A stretch of DNA of 6,727 nt, taken from NCBI GenBank assembly GCA_002383405.1, contig DFYS01000095.1:1-6727 (forward strand). The letters are read 5' to 3'. The notes beneath the pieces were generated by a model that was not told where the DNA came from, searched no databases, and saw nothing but the letters and a program-made list of their open reading frames with translations. This document shows, in pieces, positions 1 through 4,189 of this stretch. The position numbers were made by a program, and so were the translations under genes. How positions within the stretch are numbered: position 1 is the first letter of the stretch; each line of letters begins with the position of its first letter. Source of the stretch: Moorella sp. UBA4076. Lineage in GTDB: Bacteria > Bacillota > DSM-521 > Neomoorellales > Neomoorellaceae.

Positions 1-70
1 CGTGGTCAACGTGTCCAATGGTGCCAACGTTTACGTGCGGTTTGGTCCGCTGGAATTTTTCCTTAGCCAT
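1..70 (-). CDS. tuf: Elongation factor Tu, N-terminal fragment (cut by the window edge)
   Basis: The minus strand starts with ATG at 70-68 and reads MAKEKFQRTKPHVNVGTIGH followed by VDH. This is the standard EF-Tu N-terminus entering the first GTP-binding loop (GHVDHGKT family motif). A GAGGGG ribosome binding site lies about 7 nt upstream. Only 23 codons are visible and the rest lies beyond the left edge. EF-Tu is the cytoplasmic GTPase that delivers aminoacyl-tRNA to the ribosome. The gene follows three tRNA genes on the same strand. I found no convincing promoter in the 113-nt gap after tRNA-Thr, so it is probably transcribed from the promoter upstream of tRNA-Tyr. The fragment cannot show whether the genome has a second tuf copy. 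Confidence 0.95.
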   Translation of the reverse strand, partial: MAKEKFQRTKPHVNVGTIGHVDH

Positions 71-183
71 TTCAGTACCCCTCAATTTGCACACGCAACA
101 ATGCGGTCAATCACGATCAGCAACCCGACTACCGCTTTTCAAATACCGGTGCGCCACTTCAGATTTCGGCAACACCCAAGAAC

Positions 184-258
<75 letters not shown>

Positions 259-306
259 GCAAGGTTTTGACCCACAGCGCGTCAAAACACAAAAACCCTT
301 ACAAAC

Positions 307-380
307 TGGAGCGGGAGAAGGGAATCGAACCCTCGTCATAAGTTTGGAAAACTTCTGCTCTACCATTGAGCTACACCCGC
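307..380 (-). tRNA. tRNA-Gly (anticodon TCC), CCA encoded, with acceptor-stem mismatch
   Basis: The minus strand gives a 71-nt cloverleaf plus CCA. The D-arm is GCTC/GAGC, and the anticodon loop TTTCCAA has anticodon TCC (glycine, GGA/GGG). The T-arm is GAGGG TTCGATT CCCTT, with one G-T wobble. The discriminator is T, as usual for tRNA-Gly. The acceptor strands are GCGGGTG and CTCCCGC, so position 6 faces 67 as U-U. The anticodon stem GAAGT/ACTTA opens with a G27-A43 mismatch. Both irregularities are seen directly. All the conserved loop bases are intact, so I call it a functional gene with modest uncertainty. It starts 28 nt after tRNA-Tyr. Confidence 0.93.
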
Positions 381-408
381 TTCGCCCTGCTCGAAAACTG
401 CAAAAATC

Positions 409-494
409 TGGTGGTGGGGGAAGGATTCGAACCTTCGAAGGCAGTGCCAGCAGATTTACAGTCTGCCCCCTTTGGCCAACTCGGGAACCCCTCC
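409..494 (-). tRNA. tRNA-Tyr (anticodon GTA), class II, CCA encoded, with acceptor-stem mismatch
   Basis: The minus strand gives an 83-nt class II tRNA plus CCA. The D-arm is CCC/GGG around a long loop, and the anticodon stem GCAGA/TCTGC has loop CTGTAAA with anticodon GTA (tyrosine). A 13-nt variable arm can form a short GGC/GCC stem. The T-arm is GAAGG TTCGAAT CCTTC and the discriminator is A. The acceptor strands are GGAGGGG and CCCCACC, leaving position 3 as A facing A70. Other tRNA-Tyr genes have GGTGGGG/CCCCACC or GGAGGGG/CCCCTCC, so this looks like half of a paired change. It is the first gene of the cluster, about 20 nt after the predicted transcription start. Confidence 0.94.
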
Positions 495-520
495 ATGTCT
501 CTCTTGCAGACGCAAATGTT

Positions 521-549
521 ATTATAACATCCGTCCCTGGCGGCGTCAA
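521..549 (-). promoter_or_regulatory. Strong sigma-A promoter for the tRNA-Tyr-Gly-Thr-tuf operon
   Basis: On the minus strand there is TTGACG (-35, 549-544), a 17-nt spacer, and TATAAT (-10, 526-521), which is a perfect -10 with near-consensus -35. The predicted start is near 514, about 20 nt before the mature 5' end of tRNA-Tyr. The -35 begins only 17 nt after the sigH stop codon, and no intrinsic terminator is visible between them. This strength fits a growth-rate-controlled stable-RNA and EF-Tu operon. Confidence 0.88.
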
Positions 550-566
550 GTTCTTTTTGGCGGCAA

Positions 567-1217
567 TTACTGGCTGATGTCCCGCCGTTCCAGGTAGCGC
601 TCCAGTTTGCGTTTCACCCGCTGGAGGGCGTTATCGATGGATTTGACGTGGCGTTTCAGGTCGACGGCAATCTCCTGGTAAGACTTGCCTTCCAGGTAGG
701 ACATCAGCACCTTCCATTCCAGGGAACTCAAAATCTCGCCCATTTTTGCTTCAATATCGACGAATTCCTCGCGGCTGATAATCAGCTCTTCCGGGTCGGT
801 AATCCTGGTGCCGGAAATAATATCCAGCAAGGTGCGCTCGGAATCCTCCTCGTAAATGGGTTTGTTCAAAGAAACGTATGAGTTCAAGGGAATGTGCTTC
901 TGCCGGGTGGCGGTTTTGATGGCGGTGATAATCTGCCGGGTAATGCATAGCTCGGCAAAGGCGCGGAAGGAAGCCAGCTTATCGCCGCGAAAATCGCGGA
1001 TGGCTTTGTAGAGGCCGATCATCCCTTCCTGGACGATATCCTCGCGGTCGGCGCCGATGAGGAAATAGGAACGCGCTTTCGCCCGGACGAAATTGCGGTA
1101 CTTATTAATCAAATACTCCTGGGCTATTTCGTCCCCTTCCTGAGCCAGGTAAACAATGTCCTCATCAGTAAGAACTTCATAGGGCTGCCAGTTTTCCTGC
1201 TGCACATTAACGCTCAT
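567..1217 (-). CDS. sigH: RNA polymerase sporulation sigma factor SigH (sigma-30)
   Basis: This is a 216-residue sigma-70 family factor (B. subtilis SigH has 218). Residues 39-73, with KYRNFVRAKARSYFLIGADR and DREDIVQEGMIGLY, form region 2.1-2.2, which binds core RNA polymerase. Residues 84-108 (AELCITRQIITAIKTATRQK) are region 2.3-2.4, for -10 recognition and melting. Residues 180-206 (YQEIAVDLKRHVKSIDNALQ) are the region 4.2 helix-turn-helix for the -35. The core matches B. subtilis SigH almost residue for residue, so identity is very secure. SigH directs transition-state and early sporulation genes. I chose ATG at 1217 because GGTGGAGG lies 7 nt upstream; an in-frame TTG at 1244 has no such site. 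Two promoter candidates lie upstream, and tRNA-Tyr and tuf lie downstream. Confidence 0.98.
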   Translation of the reverse strand: MSVNVQQENWQPYEVLTDEDIVYLAQEGDEIAQEYLINKYRNFVRAKARSYFLIGADREDIVQEGMIGLYKAIRDFRGDKLASFRAFAELCITRQIITAIKTATRQKHIPLNSYVSLNKPIYEEDSERTLLDIISGTRITDPEELIISREEFVDIEAKMGEILSSLEWKVLMSYLEGKSYQEIAVDLKRHVKSIDNALQRVKRKLERYLERRDISQ

Positions 1218-1284
1218 GCCCACGCCTCCACCCTGAATTACCAAGCATCATACCAAGGTGGCCCCTTGTCCAACGACATCATTA

Positions 1285-1313
1285 ATTATACAAGAAACCC
1301 TCTATTACCGCAA
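1285..1313 (-). promoter_or_regulatory. Promoter proximal to sigH (P2)
   Basis: On the minus strand there is TTGCGG (-35, 1313-1308), exactly 17 nt, then TATAAT (-10, 1290-1285). The -10 is perfect and the -35 matches in 3 of 6 positions. The predicted start near 1278 gives a leader of about 60 nt before the sigH ATG. It looks sigma-A type. The sequence alone does not show whether Spo0A or AbrB acts here. Confidence 0.7.
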
Positions 1314-1410
1314 GAGTTAACTACTACCTGCAGTGCTGGCGCAGCTAAAACCTGCTTTTAGGGAGCGGCCCAGCTGGATTGCACTATTGATTTATGGCGA
1401 CAATATAATT

Positions 1411-1440
1411 AGTATAGCCTATCTTAAGAAATGGCGCCAA
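1411..1440 (-). promoter_or_regulatory. Promoter distal to sigH (P1)
   Basis: On the minus strand there is TTGGCG (-35, 1440-1435), 18 nt, then TATACT (-10, 1416-1411), inside an AT-rich block just after the rae1 stop. Matches are 4 of 6 and 5 of 6. Transcripts would run through a small palindrome (CTAAAA-5 nt-TTTTAG, 1345-1361) before reaching the proximal promoter. It is weaker evidence than the proximal site. Confidence 0.45.
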
Positions 1441-1449
1441 TTTATAGGG

Positions 1450-1475
1450 GCCGGCGTCAGACCTGCACCGCCGGC
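1450..1475 (-). terminator. Possible hairpin terminator of the rlmB-rae1 transcript (weak)
   Basis: A perfect 7-bp GC inverted repeat, GCCGGCG/CGCCGGC with a 12-nt loop, begins 7 nt past the rae1 stop. A second 5-bp hairpin, CCGCC-GCTA-GGCGG, overlaps the stop codon itself. Neither is followed by a T-run on the minus strand (the next bases are CCCTATAAATT), so intrinsic termination is doubtful. Confidence 0.25.
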
Positions 1476-1481
1476 TACCGC

Positions 1482-1985
1482 CTAGCGGCGGCGCCATTTT
1501 TCCAACGCCTGGCGGGTTTCCCCCCTCAGGTGCCCGTCCAGAGTATTCACCGGCGGTTTTGCAGTTGCTCTCCTGTTCATCTCCCGGCGAGCGTTTTCTA
1601 TATAAACCCTGAGCTCGGTTACTGGTAAACGCAGGGCGCCACCGGCCAGGATCGTCTGTTGTTCGGCGTTATCCGAAGTTGCTACGTAAATATCACCTCT
1701 GATAGTAATATTGCGTACCAGTTTCTCAATCACCGCATCGGCCGTCTCCCCCTCCCGGCTATAAATAACCTCAACGCCGTCGATTTTTTCCCTGGTTTCC
1801 GTCGCACCGGCGACACGGCGGGCGTCGAAGACGACGATCACCCGCCCGCCCCAGTAAGCCTGGTAATTAATCAACTCTGCTATTAGTTTATCGCGGGCAT
1901 GGGCAAAACTTGACTCTTTGAGCCTGATTAATTCCGGCCAGCTATATAAAAAGTTATAGCCGTCAACAATAAGTACATCGGGCAC
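1482..1985 (-). CDS. yacP: YacP/Rae1-type NYN-domain ribosome-associated endoribonuclease
   Basis: This is a 167-residue NYN (PIN-like) nuclease, similar along its length to B. subtilis YacP, now Rae1. Rae1 cleaves certain mRNAs at the ribosomal A site in a translation-dependent way. Visible family signatures are LIVDGYNFLYSWP (D8, with N11), VIVVFDARR (D54), GETADAVIEKL (D83) and VATSDNAEQ (D105). Together these form the acidic metal-binding site expected of the fold. The C-terminus EKWRRR also matches the family. The start is GTG at 1985-1983, with GGGGTG 7 nt upstream, 14 nt after the rlmB stop, so the two genes are co-translated neighbours. Membership is secure; cleavage targets in this organism are unknown. 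Confidence 0.95.
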   Translation of the reverse strand: MPDVLIVDGYNFLYSWPELIRLKESSFAHARDKLIAELINYQAYWGGRVIVVFDARRVAGATETREKIDGVEVIYSREGETADAVIEKLVRNITIRGDIYVATSDNAEQQTILAGGALRLPVTELRVYIENARREMNRRATAKPPVNTLDGHLRGETRQALEKWRRR

Positions 1986-1999
1986 AGGTTCACCCCGCT

Positions 2000-2740
2000 T
2001 TAAACCCCGCGCCAGCAGCGCTGGCGGACAACCTCGTACATTAAAACGGTAGCTGCCGCAGCGACATTCAAGGAATTAATGCGGCCGCGCATGGGAAGCC
2101 GGACGGTAAAATCACAGCGCGACCGGACCAGGTCGGTGAGACCGCGTCCCTCACCCCCCAGCACCAGGACCAGGGGGAGGGTCAGGTCGCTGGCAAAGGC
2201 CACCTGCTCCCCCGCAGCGGCAGCCCCGATCACCCAGACCCCTTCTGCTTGCAGCTGGGCGATGGTCTGCGCCAGGTTGGCCACCCGGGCGACGGGGATA
2301 AACTCCAGGGCGCCGGCGGCCGTACGGGCTACGGCTGCCGTCAATCCCGCCGAACGCCGCCGGGGAATAATAACTCCGTGCGCGCCGGCAGCTTCCGCAG
2401 AGCGTAAGATAGCCCCCAGGTTGTGGGGATCCTCCACCTGGTCCAGCATAATTAAAAACGGTGGTTCTTCTTTTTTTCGAGCCAGGGCGAGCAGATCTTC
2501 TAATTCAGCATAACTCCGGGCTGCAGTGTAGGCCACTACCCCCTGATGCCGGGGAGCGGCCATTTTATCCAGGACCGTCCTTTCCACCCGCTGGACAGGC
2601 ACGCCCCGGTTGCGAGCCAGGGCAAAAATCTCGCCGATAACCTGACCCTCCAGGTGGGGCGCTATGAGGATTTTGTTGAGGGGCCGGCCGGCGCGCAGTG
2701 CTTCCCGCACCGGGTTGCGGCCGGCAAGGATTTCGTCCAC
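2000..2740 (-). CDS. rlmB: 23S rRNA (guanosine-2251-2'-O)-methyltransferase RlmB (SpoU/TrmH family)
   Basis: This is a 246-residue SPOUT methyltransferase. Residues 1-75 (beginning MDEILAGRNPVREAL) form the N-terminal substrate-binding domain. The C-terminal knotted domain shows motif 1, DPHNLGAILRSAEAAG (104-119, with N107 and catalytic-type R113). Motif 2 is LGGEGRGL (194-201, with E197), and motif 3 is LPMRGRINSLNVAAAATVLM (215-234). The enzyme uses S-adenosylmethionine to methylate the ribose of the P-loop guanosine in 23S rRNA. The start is GTG at 2740-2738, with a GGGGGA site about 8 nt upstream. It is 180 nt downstream of thyX and 14 nt upstream of rae1. RlmB is the usual assignment for this location (YacO in B. 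subtilis); a tRNA target cannot be excluded from sequence. Confidence 0.94.
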   Translation of the reverse strand: MDEILAGRNPVREALRAGRPLNKILIAPHLEGQVIGEIFALARNRGVPVQRVERTVLDKMAAPRHQGVVAYTAARSYAELEDLLALARKKEEPPFLIMLDQVEDPHNLGAILRSAEAAGAHGVIIPRRRSAGLTAAVARTAAGALEFIPVARVANLAQTIAQLQAEGVWVIGAAAAGEQVAFASDLTLPLVLVLGGEGRGLTDLVRSRCDFTVRLPMRGRINSLNVAAAATVLMYEVVRQRCWRGV

Positions 2741-2755
2741 TTAAATTCCCCCGTA

Positions 2756-2790
2756 ATGGGATGTGCGAAGTGGGAAGCGCGAAGCGGGAG
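2756..2790 (+). repeat. Degenerate heptanucleotide tandem repeat, array C (thyX-rlmB spacer)
   Basis: Reading the plus strand in steps of seven gives ATGGGAT, GTGCGAA, GTGGGAA, GCGCGAA and GCGGGAG. The unit is roughly N-(T/C)-G-(C/G)-G-A-A. The same register and a related unit occur in two other arrays in this window, both in the mrnC-thyX spacer. It is non-coding and ends 16 nt before the rlmB start. Periodicity is seen directly; any function is unknown. Confidence 0.7.
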
Positions 2791-2840
2791 GATTGTTGCA
2801 ACTGGCTAAAGCCGCTTCCAGATTAAAGCCTGTTTACTCC

Positions 2841-2867
2841 GGCGGCGGGCCGCCAGGAGCGATTCCT
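2841..2867. repeat. Two adjacent short palindromes downstream of thyX
   Basis: GGCGG-CGGG-CCGCC (2841-2854) is followed at once by AGGA-GCGAT-TCCT (2855-2867), 53-80 nt past the thyX stop on its transcript. They could fold as two hairpins and slow or protect a transcript end. Neither has a T-run on the minus strand, so I do not call a terminator. The rest of 2741-2920 contains no gene I can support. Confidence 0.4.
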
Positions 2868-2920
2868 CCCCGATGGGAGTTGCCACCTGCTGGCCCGATG
2901 GCCCCAGCCTGTATCTCCCG

Positions 2921-3604
2921 CTAATCTTCCTCCCGGCTACGGACTACCGGCGCCCGGCCGCAACTCATCGACCCCTCGTAGCAGACGCCTTCGGTTTCGC
3001 ACGTTGGCCCGGCGTGGTTGAAAATAAAGGGGGCTATCTCCCGCACCTGTTCCCGCATGGTCAGGGCCAGTTCCCTGATCTCCCACTGGGCACGGCTGCA
3101 GCAGCGCAGGCGGAAAAAATTCAACAGGCTGCGGGCGTTAAATGTGCAGACGAGCTTCGTCTCGCAGGCATTGGGCAAAAGGTAACGGGCATCTTCCCGC
3201 GGCACCATTGCCTGTAATTCATGATATGCTTCTTGCAGGGCCCGCATACATTCCTGGTAACGCGCCAGGGCCGCCGGTGCCGCCGTTATACTGGGGGGAA
3301 TGATGTAGTTAAAATAGTCTTCATTGACGTAACGCTGGGATTTCTGGGAATAGGAAGCGATGCGATGGCGGACCAGCTGGTGGGAAAGAACGCGGCTGAC
3401 GCCTTCAATGGCGAAGGTAAAGGTGATGTGTTCCAGGGGGGATTCGTGGCCGCGGGCGAGGAGCAGGCGGAGCAGCCGGGCTGCTTCATTCTTATCCATA
3501 GCTGCCAGGAGCCCGCTGGCCCCCCGCGGTGAATAGCAAAGGCGGGCGGCGGCGGCCACCAGGCGTTCCGGCTCCGGTGTGTGGCTGACAAGCTCGACGT
3601 GCAT
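2921..3604 (-). CDS. thyX: Flavin-dependent thymidylate synthase ThyX
   Basis: This is a 227-residue protein with the ThyX signature R79-H80-R81-x7-S89 (VRHRIASYSQKSQRY). It also has HESPLEHITFTF (53-64), the DARYLLPNA segment (138-146) and QWEIRELA (173-180), which belong to the FAD and dUMP sites. The enzyme makes dTMP from dUMP with methylene-tetrahydrofolate and NAD(P)H through FAD, and unlike ThyA it does not produce dihydrofolate. The C-terminus has clustered cysteines (C202, C208, C215 in GPTCETEGVCYEGSMSCGR), a tail I recall from clostridial ThyX proteins. The start is ATG at 3604 with GGGAGAGG 5 nt upstream. It is isolated by spacers of 179 nt (to mrnC) and 180 nt (to rlmB), both with heptad repeats, and no promoter was found in the upstream spacer. 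It may depend on read-through from the cysE operon. Confidence 0.97.
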   Translation of the reverse strand: MHVELVSHTPEPERLVAAAARLCYSPRGASGLLAAMDKNEAARLLRLLLARGHESPLEHITFTFAIEGVSRVLSHQLVRHRIASYSQKSQRYVNEDYFNYIIPPSITAAPAALARYQECMRALQEAYHELQAMVPREDARYLLPNACETKLVCTFNARSLLNFFRLRCCSRAQWEIRELALTMREQVREIAPFIFNHAGPTCETEGVCYEGSMSCGRAPVVRSREED

Positions 3605-3620
3605 CTTATCCTCTCCCGCA

Positions 3621-3655
3621 ATGAGATCTGAGCTGTGAGCAATGAGAAGTGGAAA
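3621..3655 (+). repeat. Degenerate heptanucleotide tandem repeat, array B (upstream of thyX)
   Basis: In steps of seven on the plus strand the sequence reads ATGAGAT, CTGAGCT, GTGAGCA, ATGAGAA and GTGGAAA, with a consensus near N-TGAGAA. It lies 16 nt upstream of the thyX start codon. It is in the opposite orientation to array A at 3781-3815, so the two arrays can pair imperfectly across the spacer. Confidence 0.68.
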
Positions 3656-3696
3656 TCTTCCCGGCAGTAAAAGCCTGACAAATGGTTCTGCTGCCA

Positions 3697-3771
3697 GAAG
3701 CCTCCTTTGGGTTGTCGTCGATATTAATCCCCCATTTCAGGCTGATTTCCAGGTCTGAAGCAGGAGGCTTC
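3697..3771. repeat. 75-bp segment bounded by perfect 10-bp inverted repeats
   Basis: GAAGCCTCCT (3697-3706) and AGGAGGCTTC (3762-3771) are exact reverse complements. A second inverted pair interleaves with it: AGCCTGACAAATGG (3672-3685) against CCATTTCAGGCT (3732-3743), with a 2-nt bulge. A small hairpin TTCTG-CTGC-CAGAA (3686-3699) overlaps the left arm. The block sits between heptad arrays A and B. It could be a small palindromic intergenic element or a folded RNA upstream of thyX. No transposase or clear target duplication is seen. Confidence 0.5.
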
Positions 3772-3780
3772 CTCCACAGC

Positions 3781-3815
3781 ATCTCACCTCTCACTTCCAA
3801 CTTCACACTTCACAA
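3781..3815 (-). repeat. Degenerate heptanucleotide tandem repeat, array A (overlaps mrnC 3' end)
   Basis: In steps of seven on the minus strand the sequence reads TTGTGAA, GTGTGAA, GTTGGAA, GTGAGAG and GTGAGAT. It begins inside mrnC, encodes its final residues, supplies the TGA stop, and continues 3 nt past it. The unit is the same type as in arrays B and C. Confidence 0.7.
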
Positions 3816-4176
3816 ATAGCAGCTGCGTCAGCTCTTCCAATCGTTCCCAGTCACCTTTAAGGTAGAGAAACCCGAAGAGTCCTTCCAGAGCGGTGCTGGC
3901 GTGGTACTCTTCCGGCACAGCGCTGCGCGGCAGGTGCCCCGGCCGCGCATTGCGGCCGCGGCGTAAAATATCTTTTTCTACAGCTGTAAGATGGCCCTCC
4001 AAAAGGGTTGCGACCCGCGCCTGGCCGGCAGCGCGGACATAACGGACGGCTTGCCGGTGCAATTGCTCCGGCCGTGCCGGCCCCTGGCGCACCAGGTGCG
4101 TGCGGATCATTAATTCATAAACGGCGTCACCGATATAAGCCAGGACCAGGGGTGAAAGGCCGGCAACCGGGTCCAC
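3784..4176 (-). CDS. mrnC: Mini-ribonuclease III (23S rRNA 3' maturation nuclease)
   Basis: This is a 130-residue protein consisting of one RNase III catalytic domain without a double-stranded RNA-binding domain, as expected for MrnC. Signatures are LAYIGDAVYEL (12-22; D17 corresponds to the catalytic Asp), RRGRNA (72-77) and YHASTALEGLFGFLYL (91-106; E98 is the second metal ligand). In B. subtilis it trims the ends of the 23S rRNA precursor. The start is GTG at 4176. Its ribosome binding site AGGAG directly abuts the cysS stop (TAAAGGAG), 13 nt separate the genes, and coupling is likely. The last eight residues, KCEVGSER, and the TGA stop come from a 7-bp repeat array, so the native end of the gene may have been replaced by repeat sequence. 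Confidence 0.94.
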   Translation of the reverse strand: MDPVAGLSPLVLAYIGDAVYELMIRTHLVRQGPARPEQLHRQAVRYVRAAGQARVATLLEGHLTAVEKDILRRGRNARPGHLPRSAVPEEYHASTALEGLFGFLYLKGDWERLEELTQLLFVKCEVGSER

Positions 4177-4189
4177 GCTTACAGCTCCT

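Noticed and set aside
1218..1244. TTG start at 1244 extending SigH by nine residues
   Set aside because: The ATG at 1217 has a clear GGTGGAGG site at proper spacing and gives a length matching the family. The upstream codons include that site and would encode a glycine-rich tail with no homologue.
1395..1402. Spo0A-box-like TGTCGCC on the minus strand upstream of sigH
   Set aside because: Only 5 of 7 positions match TGTCGAA and it is a single site, so the match is near chance.
1379..1409. Plus-strand promoter-like TTGCAC-19 nt-TATAAT facing rae1
   Set aside because: The -35 is poor, the spacer is long, and there is no plus-strand gene to serve. The -10 match lies in an AT-rich block already used by a minus-strand promoter. 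An antisense RNA to rae1 cannot be excluded.
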